The translations under genes were made by a program, and so were the position numbers. DNA of 64,000 nt, from assembly GCF_011397635.1 (NCBI RefSeq), contig NC_064757.1:30760339-30824338 (forward strand), given 5' to 3'. Position 1 is the stretch's first letter; each line of letters opens with the position of its first letter. The notes below the pieces were generated by a model that did not search any database, was not told where the DNA came from, and saw only the letters and a program-made list of their open reading frames with translations. Below are positions 21,988 to 33,664 of the stretch, piece after piece. The DNA comes from Epinephelus fuscoguttatus (lineage: Eukaryota > Chordata > Actinopteri > Perciformes > Serranidae).

Positions 21988-24900
21988 ATGGAGCACACCG
22001 AGGTAGTGAAGCCAGAAACTCTGGATGACCTGATTAAAATCCTGCACAAGATCTTCGCGAGTGACACTATCAATGTGGAGGAGGTCCAAGCTATAATGGA
22101 AGCATATGAGAGCAATCCTCAGGAGTGGAAGAAATTTGCAAAGTTTGACCAGTACAGGTAAAAAAAAAAAAAAAAAGTTTTATATTTTACAGCATTCAAT
22201 TAATCATGTATGACTTGTTTATTATGATGATGCACTTTGCACTTTTGCTCTGTAGCCTTGTCTGCCACAGTTATTTATTTAATTGTGTTTTTCCAATCAT
22301 ATCTTTGTGTATATTGTGTCTTTCACTTTTGATAGCTGTTCCTTTAAGTGGTGTCTTTAATTAATTAAATATTTAGGATTCATACGTTTAAAAACTACAG
22401 GATGCATGTATAAAATGAATGCAACCAGCTGTTAAAATGTCTCCAATTTTTGAATGAAAACCAGTTGTTGTTTCCATACAGACCAGCAGCTTTCGTCACA
22501 TCCTATTTGAATAAAACAGAAGCAAGTCCTCGACTTGTTTGCGGAATTAATATCCATGAAATCTGTTAATAATCCCCACTTATACATTGAGCTTTGAACC
22601 TCGCAGAAAACCGTGTAGTCGAAGTGTTTACCTCTGAAGTGGAGCGCACCCCACCACAAATTATGGGTGCTCTATTCAACCCCTTTCAATAGCTCCAGTG
22701 TTTTGATTAGTGAGGGGTCAATGGAGGGAGGAGGCGCGGGTCATCCAATCAACACTGAGAACGGACACACACCCGACTGACTGGGACTGTGTGCCCACCA
22801 GGGAGCTGCAGCTGCCTCGAAAATATTTGGAGACTGACGGCATCGCACAGAGGAGGAAAAAATGTGCAAAGTGTTTCAAATATTTGCAGGCTGGCCTGTG
22901 ACATGAGCAGATTATCTGTGCGGGAATAACATGAACAAAAACATCTAATAAGTGTCAGTGAGGGGCCCCTTTGTTGTGTGTCACCGGGGCCCAGCTGGAT
23001 ATCATAGTGCAGGTGATAGCTTATGTTTTTAAGCTATCTATTTTATTTTTCTATTTTACACGGTGCATTACATGTAAACCTACAATAAGTTTACAGTGTG
23101 GAAACTGGAATGAGCCATATAAATGATCATCAAGTTGGCATATTTTGATATTAAAATCAAATAATGCTGATGTTGGTGCTCACATTAAGATCTAGATTTG
23201 TCCTAAAATGTATATTACCACATTAGAATTCATTATTCAGTGTAAAACAACACCTGTGTACTGTTTTGTTGCATTAAATTTATGTGATATTTGTGATAAA
23301 AGTTCCCCCCAGGACTCTTTCAACACCTTTAATCACCCATGTGTCTCCCCTGTTTGCTGAACAAATTGTCCTCTTCCGCAGATACACGAGGAACCTGGTC
23401 GATGAGGGTAACGGAAAGTTCAATCTCATTATCCTGTGCTGGGGAGAGGGCCACGGCAGGTGAGACATGATCATTTGGTGGTCTTCTGCTAAAGAGTTTG
23501 GGTATTAAACACTTATGGTGTAAAGTCACAGTCCTCTGCTACTTTCATTTTTTATTGGAGGGGACAAATGCACACCTTCTCAGTACTGAGGGGGATGCGT
23601 CCCCTGCGTACCCCCAGAATATCTGCACCTGTGACATGATTGCTGCTTCTTTCATACAAAACACAATATTATCAAATTGTGTTTTGCTATTTTTAATTTT
23701 CAAGTCAATGTTTCAGATATTATCGCAGTTCAAACTCATTACACCTGCTGCATAAAGCTATTAAATCGATTGCATATTTCACTGGCTTTCCGTGGCAATT
23801 GTTGTATCGAGTTAATAGAGATAAGAGAGTCCAATGTCCTGCAGACGGTCAGAAAGGTTGTGTAAATAGACAATATTTGATGATATCTGTTGCGTGTCTC
23901 ACTACGTCAGCAAATATCACCTGAACACCTGAAGGACAGAAATGTAAAAACTCGTTTAAGCTTTTTATGGTTTTATAATATTAATGTTTTTATATGGTTG
24001 ATTAGCTGGCACTAACATATCCCTACTGCAGTAGCTATGCAGTAAAACATGTTGCTCTTGTAAAACCTGACTGTTGGAGCCATTTTTAGGCAGTGTTCCA
24101 GCACTAGAACAACCTCATATAGACATGTGTACCCATTTTTACTGCAGTACAGGGGAATATTGTAAAGTTAATGGTTTCAAACATGGTTGCCCTGGTGGTC
24201 GGACAGCTATATTTCACAAAAGCAGCTTTAAAATATCATGCAATTGTCATGGCTTATTAATTATAAGACTGTGAAGGCATTACATTATATTATGCATGAA
24301 TCTAGTATCAGCCAGACTGGAGGAACAATTTGACTTTCATAACACAAGAAGAAGAGATCCGGAGTTTCTGAAAACTGTCTCACCTATTGACTGAATCCCA
24401 GTAATGTATTACTATTATTCATTCTGACACTGTTTGTTTCTGTTTCCTTACAACTTGCAGTAGCATCCACGATCACACAGACTCCCATTGTTTCATGAAG
24501 CTGCTGCAGGGTCAGCTGAAGGAGACGCTGTTTGAATGGCCGGATGATAAATCACACGGAGATATGGTCCAGAAGTCACAGAGAATTCTCCAGGAAAACA
24601 AGGTTGCTTACATAAACGGTGAGAAACCAGACTGTGCGCCGATTGTTTCTTTTAATTGGAGTTGGCCGTTTACCACTTCTCAGTATTAATACCTCTTAAT
24701 TCTATTAATACGTGTTTGTTTTTGCGGGGGTAAGGTGTGAAACATACGGTGACACACTCACATAATTGTGCTGTGTGCATTACAACAGAACAAACATCCT
24801 CTACGTGTTCTGTGCAACATCACATATGTGTTATCTGTGGAACTCAGCCGTGACTCACTTCCATCAGGATTCTTTGCAATTGTGGTATATGTGTGTCACG

Positions 24901-27142
24901 TATTACAAAAATTCGAACCTCTGCTGTTATGCAATGTCAAAATGAAGTCACAGGAGTTAACAGCCAGTCGAAACTTTACAATGAATAGTATTCAGGTCTG
25001 TCCGCAGATCTCTGCTGACTGAGTGTTTCACCAAAGCCAACAGAGCCTGCATGTGATGTTTGGTGTCAGTTGTTGGTTACAGCGCTGCCAGGAGCTGCCT
25101 GTGAGCCCCACTTCACAGCATTCCAGTGGCGAACACTCTCTAAATGTCCGTTTTTCATTTATGCGTGTGTCTGTGCATATGTTAGATTCCATCGGCCTGC
25201 ATCGTGTGGAAAACAACAGCCACACTGAGGGCGCAGTCAGCTTGCACCTGTACAGTCCCCCATTCCAGACCTGCCAGACCTTTGACCAGCGGACGGGGCA
25301 CAGGAACACAGTCAAGATGACCTTCTGGAGCAGATACGGAGAGAGGACTCCATATGTAAGGGATATTTTTTTGTCTTTAAAGGAATAGTGTGTAAGAGTT
25401 AAGGGGATTTAGTGGCATCTAGCAGTGAGGATTGCAGGTTGCAACCAGCTGATACTTCTAGTTAGAAGTCCTTTGGCGGTCATCATTCAGGTTTTCACCA
25501 GGAGCCGAATTATGCGCAGAGGTCTCTTACTCTTCAAAACAAACGGACCTGGTGATATAAACCGAGACAAACGCAGAATAAAGCAGTTTCACGCTACAAA
25601 TAAGTATTTCTCCGATGCTGTTTGGCACGTCGCAGATGGGCCGCTAGCTTGGCGCCTGCTAATGTGAGCGCACCTATTTTCTCAAATAACTTAGGATCCA
25701 GACATTCAAGAGGTTTTAACTGGGAGCCAAATTATCCACTGTTAATGCTCCTATCTAGAGCCAGTGTTTGGTTTGTACGCTGTAGGCTACTGTAGAAACA
25801 TGACAGTGCAACATGGCAACCTCCATGGATGGGGACCTGCTCCCTATGTAGATATATAAACGGCTCATTCTAAGAAAACATTTTCAGGTGATTATACACT
25901 AAATAAAACATACTTATTACATTATATTCCATTCCTGACAATATGTTCCCCCAAACCCTACACAGTGGACCTTTAATACAAACACATTTAATGAGAAAAT
26001 ACACAAAGCAAGGAGTGTTCTTTGTCTTTGGATACCCAAACTTTGCAAAGTCAAATTCTGTAGACAGAATTTATGAAACTCTAACTGTGGACAGTCAAAT
26101 AGCATCATAGCATATTTTGCAAAACACTAATAGCCCAAAGTAATACCACTACAGATGTCAGCGACAACTGAACAGAGACAAATATTGACCCCTTTTGTTG
26201 AAGATAATTGACTTTATTCATAAAAAATACACAAAGATTTAAATGCATAACTGCAAGTACACACCTGTTAATGTCACTTTTTTAAATGTATCCACATATT
26301 ACCACCACACACAGGATCACTACAAACAGTTAATTGAACACACACGGACTTCTTCACCCTGCTGCCTTAGGAGCAGGAAGTGGGAAGTTTTTACAGTGTC
26401 TTGCTCCTCTCATTAGGCACAGCATTCAAGCAATTAAAACAGCACCCCTTGAAGCTTCTGGGATTTAATAGAAAGTTTCCATTTCATATCCATTACATGT
26501 TCCCAGTTACTGCTGTTTCAACAAAAATGTTCCTCTAGCAGACAAGAAATCTTATTTGTTCAACATATGAGGGCAGTTTTTTATGCTCAGGGAGAGAAGA
26601 ATCGACCTCTTATACATAATGTTTCCTTTAAAGGTGTAATCCAGTCCTGCGCTTGATAAAATAAATTACATATGAATGAAAATAGCACAAAGATGCAAAT
26701 GTAAGCGCACCCTCTACATGCTTCGGCCACCCTGCCAACAACAGTGGCCTTATCTGAAATCTACAAGTTGTATAAGCATACCTTGACCATAACACTGTCA
26801 AGTTAGTGCGTTAGATTGCAACACCAAACAGAGGAGATAAGATAGTGGAAGCACGTAAGTGTGAGCACACAATGAACTTAACTCACTACATGCCCATGAC
26901 TCTCAACAGTTGTTGTGGTCTGAGCTTGTTTTTTGGGGGATGAATGACCAATTAGGTGCTGAGTTACATTGGAGCGCTTAAGTTACATCTAAATTAGAAA
27001 CCTGGCTTTGAATGATCCTGGTCTAGGTTATGGCAGGACATACATGTTTAACTCAGTGACTTATGATCTGACCCCACGCTCTAACTAGTTCTGTTTTTCA
27101 CTCTTTTCTCAGGAGACCACAGTCTCACAAGAGAACAACTAA
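21988..27142 (+). CDS. cdo1: Cysteine dioxygenase type 1 (5 coding exons)
   Basis: This is the non-haem iron enzyme that oxidises L-cysteine to cysteine sulfinate, the first step towards taurine and sulfate; it is cytosolic. Exons are 21988-22157, 23382-23459, 24461-24618, 25186-25355 and 27113-27142. They encode 201 aa plus TAA, against about 200 in mammals, and all splice phases close. It is a single cupin domain. The iron ligands are His86 and His88 ([10 protein letters not shown]) and His141 (IGLHRVEN). Cys93 and Tyr158 are the pair that forms the thioether cofactor. Tyr58 and Arg60 (YTRN) bind substrate, and Ser154-His156-Tyr158 form the conserved triad (SLHLYSPPF). One extra residue after residue 114 explains the shift from mammalian numbering at the third histidine. 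The start has a good context (G at -3, G at +4). The last exon encodes only nine residues, ending QENN. The gene appears intact. Confidence 0.98.
22158..23381. other. cdo1 intron 1
   Basis: The donor GTAA is followed directly by an A run of about 17, so position +5 is A rather than the preferred G. A CpG-containing segment near 22700-22860 (open on + for 63 codons) has no recognisable product. No repeat was identified. Confidence 0.5.
23460..25185. other. cdo1 introns 2 and 3
   Basis: Intronic sequence flanks exon 3 (24461-24618). Longer frames in it run out of the exons and have no independent support. Confidence 0.6.
25377..25978. mobile_element. Non-autonomous DNA transposon, family P, intact copy
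   Basis: It starts TAAAGGAATAGTGTGTAAGA and ends TACACAGTGGACCTTTA; the outer bases are inverted (TAAAGG / CCTTTA), as are the next (GTGTGTA / TACACA). It lies in cdo1 intron 4 and has no transposase frame. Its first half (25377-25701) is homologous to 32682-32998. At its CCAG (25698-25701) it is uninterrupted, where the 32.7-kb copy carries a MITE. A shorter relative starts at 35157. Confidence 0.7.
25979..27112. other. cdo1 intron 4, distal part
   Basis: No element or exon is recognised before the final small exon of cdo1. Confidence 0.5.
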
Positions 27143-28077
27143 TGGTCACCAAAGGAGGCTGCCCATGAAGAAGACAGCTGCATTTAAAATATTGTGAAAA
27201 TGATTCAAGGAAAACTGCTGGGGAAGCGAAATGTGGAACTACTATGACTAAGCAACCCATTTAAAAAATCAGGAGCGGGCCGGTTCAAAAGGACAACCCA
27301 GTAATTAGAATGGCTTTATCGCTGCCCAGTGTGAGCTTGGCAAATACTGATGAGCACAGGACGAATGCATGAATAGGCTTGGACATGGATTGAATCTCCC
27401 TTTTGTTTGCTGGGCCTGAGGAGACCCATTTCCAATAACAACATTCCTGTCTATCCATGACCTGTGCAACCACACTTTTGTAAAGTTATGGCCCATAGTC
27501 AAAGATTAGAGCTTTAGCGTTTTTTAAAAAAAGGGGGGGAAAATATTGCTGATATAGTGTTTTAATTTTATATCTCAAGAAGAGGAAAACAGTTTTGCAA
27601 TCAACAGTTTTGTTATCAATGGAGCACTTTTATAGCTGTATTTGCTGTCAGCGTATACCACTCAAAATTGTCTTAACACTCGTAAAAATTGTAAAGATGT
27701 AACATTGTTTGTATAATCTAATTAAACAAAGTTTGTTCCATTTGCATTTGGAAAAGGAAATGTAAAGCTTTAGAGTTGTGTTGTTTTTAAAAGTGCCATG
27801 GTAATTTATTTGCAGGGAAAAGAGTGTAAAAAAAAAAGAAGAGGAAGCTTCTGTGTTACTCTTAAATGTATTCATACTCGAGTTTTGACCAAGAGAATCT
27901 TTTGTATTATTAGCAGACAATATTTTTAGATAAAACTCAGGATTTTGGCATATTTTAATTGTAGCTGTATTTATATAGTGTGTAGTTTTTACAGCGTAGC
28001 ACCTCTCATAGCACTGTCACATGCATGGATGATTTCTGTGATGCAGTAAATGATAAATCTGGCCATAACTGTAGACC

Positions 28078-28083
28078 AATAAA
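28078..28083 (+). terminator. cdo1: cdo1 poly(A) signal
   Basis: AATAAA lies 936 nt after the cdo1 stop and is followed by a G/T-rich stretch (GAGCTTTGTTTTGAGTC, about 25 nt on), as expected of a cleavage site. The 3' UTR would be about 0.96 kb. Confidence 0.75.
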
Positions 28084-28359
28084 CACCATTACCCTTTCAC
28101 AGAGCTTTGTTTTGAGTCATCTTCATTTCATTTTATGTGTTTTTGTAATTAATTATAAGTGTCTCACACTGTTTGCAGCAAGCACATACAATGCATAGAG
28201 CTTGTTTGGAAGACCAGTGTGAAAGCTTCAGTGTCAAACACCAAAATAACACCTGATACATGTGTGTCTTGTGATGGAGGATGCTGGATGTAAACACCTA
28301 CATTTGTTAGCTTCTGTAGCTCTACTGATGTAGTCAGTGTTTGCAAGCAACTGCTAATG

Positions 28360-29035
28360 CAGGGATACTCAACCTGTTTGCCATGAAATCGCTTTTGCAA
28401 AATAACCAGACTCCAAGGGCCACTTAAGAAACAAATATTAATAAATATAAAATAAAATGACAAAATGAGGCAAATTGCAGGTGCACAGGGGTGTTTCAAG
28501 CCTCTGAGGCAAGCGACAACTACCACGACTGAAAAATAAAGCCAACATCGAAGTGTTAAAAACTGCAGTTCTTTGAACGGCCACTTGAGGCTGGCTCCAG
28601 AAGCCAGTCACCCCCTGTGTTAAAATACCCTGCAACAGTCTATGAGTCAGATCAGCCCCTCGCTTCTCCACAGCTCCACGTTCTTGTCCAAATATGGTCA
28701 CCTCTGGCTCCAAAAAACCAAGAAGGCAACGGACGTAATGTGTCTTGAGGCTTCAAAATGGGAGTTCATGGTGGCTACGTCCATTATTTTATACAATCTA
28801 TGTTTTGAGAACATTCGGGGCTTAGCCTGGACCTTTCTCAGGGTGTCCTTGTGATTGAGCCCCGGTACTTTTTCCTTTATATATAACAAGCTCTATATTT
28901 AAGGTTTTTATGCTCTCTGGCAACTGATTTGAGCGCAAAGTACAAAAAAATCTGTGATTTAAAAGATGGGTGGTGCAAGCCAGCACCCTATCGCTGGCCA
29001 GATTTGGCCTGAAGGCCATAAGTTGAGTATCACTG
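28360..29035. mobile_element. hAT-type non-autonomous transposon
   Basis: The ends are inverted: CAGGGATACTCAACCTGTTT at the left and, in reverse complement, CAGTGATACTCAACTTATGG at the right. CAGNG-type termini are usual for hAT elements. The flanking 8-mers TGCTAATG (28352-28359) and CCCTAATG (29036-29043) match at six of eight positions, consistent with a decayed 8-bp target-site duplication. It encloses another repeat at 28562-28803. Confidence 0.7.
28562..28803 (-). mobile_element. DNA-transposon-like repeat, copy 2 (nested)
   Basis: In reverse complement this reads as the same family as 5400-5640: CATTTTGAAGCCTCAAG, then TTTTTTGGAGCCAGAGGTGA and CCATATTTGGACAAGA. It lies inside the hAT-type element at 28360-29035, so it either inserted later or is part of a composite. 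Confidence 0.6.
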
Positions 29036-29043
29036 CCCTAATG

Positions 29044-32000
29044 GTTCCTTAATAGTCACATAAAACTATATTACAGTAATTGAAGAAATTGCAGCAATTC
29101 ATCAACAGATAGGCCTCAGTCTGGCATCAGCCTGCAGAGCAAACGAATGCGTGGGCCGCCCTCTTTACTTTGATACCAAGGAAATACTGGCTGGTCATCA
29201 ACCTGACCAATAAACAGATTATGTTAATGGTGCCCTGATAATAGTATTAAAGTACCAGATATTCTGTGCGTAGTCTGTGCACAGTTGACAAACAAGTGTT
29301 AAAGTGTGTCTGTGTAGGTGAATTTGAAAGATAAGGTGCAATCGAAAACAGGTGAGAGTGCGTGCAAAGCTCCATTTACCTGTACAAAGAACACATAATG
29401 GTTGAAGCTAAAGTGACTATAAGTATTGATATTGGTTCCTCGTGTTAGTTGTTCATATCCAGCTAGACTGTTGCAATGTTAATTCCTTTACATTGTGTTT
29501 TAAGGGGTCTACTGTATACACCAATGGCCTCTTGGCCTTTTCAATTGCAGTGTTTCTATTTTATGCTGTCCTGATGCCATTTGTCATGTGAAGAGGGGGA
29601 AATAAAGGGTGTAGTCTGTGGTTTGCCTGTACATTTCAAGTGGCCTCCTGTGGACAGGAAAGCTGGTGAATATAGTTGGTGATCAGATCTCCTTGATTGT
29701 TGTTTCCAGCAATAGAAAATAAATTCTGTATTGACCACAAGCCAGGAAATTAAGTCTTTACAGCTAAAAGTAGACACGGAATATCGGCTCAATCAAAATG
29801 AAACATTTGCACGCATTAGTTGGGCATTTAAAATTTAAACTCTCTACAACCCTGGATTTCACTTCTCTCCCCTCTTGGTGACGTGTCCCCCAACCAGTCT
29901 CTTGTTGACTCATGACAAAAATGGACAGTTTGGACAAACAAACAAACGTCATTAGACACATTTCATCATTATTTGCCTTTGCTGAGAGCACACAGTGTGT
30001 CGGAGAGGTGAGTTTGATAAATGCATCTCCTCCAGGTTTTCTCTGTACCAGGTCAACCATGGGATGGCCTGCAGCCAGTGTTACGTAATAATGAAGCAAC
30101 AGCCTTGATTGCCCCAGAGAGGCACCTGTTTTATAAGAGGACATGACTGCCATGTGCTGGGGCCGGATGGAGGCTCGTCCAGAAGACCTTTATCTTGATC
30201 TGATGTTTGGCTCGTGAATTTAGTGATAATTGTCCATCTTTTCAGAAGATTAACCCTTCAATAAAACAATCTGTGTCAGAACATTGCTGAGTGTTGATTC
30301 ATCGACATGAACAACAAACAGTACGTCGAAGTTTTAGTACTGAAATGAGATGTATTTTCAGAGATTCTGCAGATGAAGACTTGTGAGCGCAGCCTTTCTC
30401 TCAGTGTTAGATTATGATATCATCTGTATGTAAACATCAACCTCCTTTGTCAGCTGTTATTGGTTACTTAGCCTCAAATATAGAAACAAATTGCAGGGTA
30501 TCGTCAAAGTGTGCAGCAAAATTGCAGGCACTACCTTGATTGAGCTTCCTCGTCTAAACAAGGTAATGTTAGGACTTTGAGGAGTCAGTCCTGGCTGATC
30601 CTAGACAAACCCTGTCTAAGGAGTTCGTGCTCCTATCCTATGATGCAAGATCAATAGACTAAAGAACCCATTTGTCCCTGCTGCTGCCGTTTGAATAACT
30701 CAGTGTGATCTTTATATTGTATTTATTGCTCATTGTTAGTCTGATAGTTATCAGGTTACTGCTGGCTGTACAACAAATTGCCCCTCAGGGACAATCGAGA
30801 TGTCCTTGATGCTTGAGAATAATGCAGGGTGGAGCTTCTGTTATGTAAGAGAGCTACATCATTGATGCCCTTTTCAATAAAGTACTATCTTTTTAATCTT
30901 TTTATTTCACAGGGCGATGTGAAATGATAAACCAAGTGTTTTCAGGAGTGTTGAAGAGATAAGATACCCAACTGTGTGACATGCTGTTAGACAGTCTTAG
31001 ACAACAAAAGGGCATGATTCCTGTTTTAGTGATGATGACTGTGGTTGATACTTTGAAACCGCAAACTTGCTGCTTTTACTTACTGCGTCTTTTTTGTCGA
31101 TTACTTGACTTTATTCGTTTCAACTGATGTGTGCAAATATAATTTTCATGGGTACGTGACCTGTTTCTTTTAATTATTTGCTGTCATTTGACCAGTGCTC
31201 TTGCAGGTCAATGCACTGATCAAATGAAACTCTGGAACTCTGAACGGACGCAGTCAGACCTCTTTTAACCCTTGGATTGTGCTGGACAGGGGCACGTACC
31301 TCTTGCTGTTGCAGATCATTTTTGCACTCACAATTTTTTTATTTTTCACCCATTATAGTTTTTTACCTCATAACTAATTTTTTATCCATTTATAACCACA
31401 AAATATACATTTACTTTTTTTTTTTTTTTTTACTCAGGTGGTTGAAAGGCTACATTTACCTTGCTGTTGAAATCTGATAAAAACAAATCTTCAAAAATAG
31501 GCTAAAAACTGACACACAGAGGACATTAGTTGATAATATGGAATACATAAATGAAATATTGGAGGTAGCTTTGTGGATCAAGACCCAAATACTTTAGCCA
31601 CAGATCCACCCATATTCTCTGCCAGGACAGATTTAACCTGCAACACCACAGATGTAACTGGTGCTGTTACATGAATAAATCTGTTTTTAAGACTTGCTCC
31701 TATAAAAAAGGACAATATTTATTAAATATTTTAACTTGAAATGGGTTAATTTTGACTGTAACACCAGGAGGGTTAAGCGCACACATGTGCATACCGCTTA
31801 TATAACTCACTGGTATAATGTTACATCATAAGTTGCATTTTTGTGTCATATTTCATGTATTTATTCATTTTATTTTACATCTTTGTTTGTATGGAGTTCT
31901 GTATTTACTTACTTAGTTATTTTGGTAAAAGCAATTGCAGACTGAATGCAGTTTTCTTTGTGTACATGTTGACCTTGGATGATATCTTTTGCCGGCCCCA

Positions 32001-32681
32001 GATAGTAGAGCGTTTGGCATGAAGTAGCCACAATAATCTACAGATTTTGTTGTGCTGAATTAATGGGACTTGTTTCAGTTTCTGTGTTGTTTTTCCTGTG
32101 GTTTCTCAGCTTTGTCACACTGTCTCCACTTTGATTTGTTACTCTTTGTCCCCTTTTTCTCACCTCCTCACACACTGTACTGTGTTTGTGCTGCTCCGGT
32201 AGTCTCCATATCTGTGGAGAGGCAATAATTATGGTAGAGATCATAAAACATAACAGCAATTTTCACACTGTTTCCCTAACCTTTTACTTTGTTCTGGCGG
32301 TGCAGTGATTTGAAAGTGCAAAGTAGAGTCTGCGACTGATGATAACAATAAGCTAGTGTTGTAGAATCTTCTAGGACACCGAAGGAAGCGGAATAGCTTT
32401 GATAATTTACTTATCGAGGCGGCTTCAGTACATTGATAGTGAAAAACTCATTCATGCAGCAGACAGTGCATAGGCTGTACTGTCCACGTCGTATGGCATG
32501 ACAGCCCATTGTTTTACCACATGAAAGTGATAAAGCCGCTGTTCTTTACCTCTTGTTCTTTTACCTTTTCAGTTCTATTAACAATGCATTCATAGGCCTA
32601 AACATTTGGGTTTTTTTCACATTTATTTCATTTGCATGTTTTCCATAGAAGTAATGTCTTACCCCAGTGCCATCACTTTAT
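29044..32681. other. Intergenic, cdo1 to cep78, no gene recognised
   Basis: The longest frame is 129 codons at 29764-30153 (-). It matches no family I know and has no splice context. The stretch is AT-rich with scattered T runs (31418-31431). No clear mobile element was delimited. Confidence 0.5.
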
Positions 32682-32998
32682 TTAAAGGAGCAGCGTATGA
32701 GCTTTAGGGGGATTTAGTGGTAACTAGTGGTGAGGATTGCAGATTGAAACCAGCTGAAATTACTGTTCAGATTTCCTTCAGTGTTGATTGTTCAGGAGGT
32801 TTTTACTGTGAGCCTTATTATTTGCAGAGGTCTGAACAAATGGACACGGCGAGTTACTCCGGTAAAAACACTGAATGACACAGTTTAACGTTACAAATCA
32901 GTGTTTCTCCAATGCTGTTCACCATGTCGTAGATGGGCCGCTAACCAAGCACCTGCTTACCTGTGTTCACCTGTTTTCTCTTTTAACTTAAGATCCAG
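32682..32998 (+). mobile_element. Family P transposon copy, left part, interrupted by a MITE
   Basis: It is homologous to 25377-25701 over its whole length: matching blocks include GGGGATTTAGTGG, GTGAGGATTGCAG, GAAACCAGCTGA, TTTCTCCAATGCTGTT and GATGGGCCGCTA. Homology resumes briefly after the inserted MITE at 33665 (GATCAGGAAGTTTTTACC) and then fades. Confidence 0.65.
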
Positions 32999-33661
32999 GG
33001 CCGTATTCACAAAGCGTCCCAGTGCTAAGAGTTGCTCCTCCTCTCAGAGTTGTGACGTTTTCTTAGAATTTCACTTCAAAGTTAAGACCAAGTCCTTGTA
33101 AAGATAAAAGTTATTCACAAACCATCTTAGCCCTTAAGAGTTTCTTAATCAGAGGAGAAAATGGTGGAAAAACAAAGAGTTACGAGAAATTCTCTCCAAA
33201 CACTGCATGACAGTGAGTACATGAAATGACACAGATTAGTTCATACAGGCATAATATCTGTGGTCGATCTCATAACGCAATAACGTTATAATGCCAGAAA
33301 TAAAATGATCACAACACTGAGATATGTGAAAAACTGGAAAATGAGTGTATTAGTGATGACCCGGGTCTGTCTCAACTTCCATCAGCAGAGTGATCACTAA
33401 CAATGACAACACTGTCACAGTCTACAGGTCATTTCATTTCTACTGGGTGTCCACACCCTGCAGGCTCACAAAAGGGCGTGTCTGTGACAACCAATCACGT
33501 CTGTTAAAAGAATGCATCATTCCTAACAACAGGGTCGACCACACTTCCTCACTAAGATAAAAGTTTCTGTCCCTTTCTTGCTCACAGTTGCTCTGAGAAC
33601 TTCCCTAAATCACTCCTAAGCTAAGAGTCAGTACTAAAAAATTTGTTTGTGAATACGGCCC
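32999..33661. mobile_element. PIF/Harbinger-like MITE with target-site duplication
   Basis: The ends are perfect inverted repeats, GGCCGTATTCACAAA at the left and TTTGTGAATACGGCC at the right. They are flanked by CCAG on both sides (32995-32998 and 33661-33664). If the last C belongs to the element, the duplication is CAG, the CWG type used by PIF/Harbinger elements. Secondary inverted blocks (GTGCTAAGAGTTGCTC / AACTTCCC..CTAAGCTAAGAGTCAG) lie inside. No transposase is encoded. Confidence 0.75.
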
Positions 33662-33664
33662 CAG

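Noticed and set aside
29764-30153. 129-codon minus-strand frame between cdo1 and cep78
   Set aside because: No resemblance to a known family, no promoter or splice context; length is within chance for this window.
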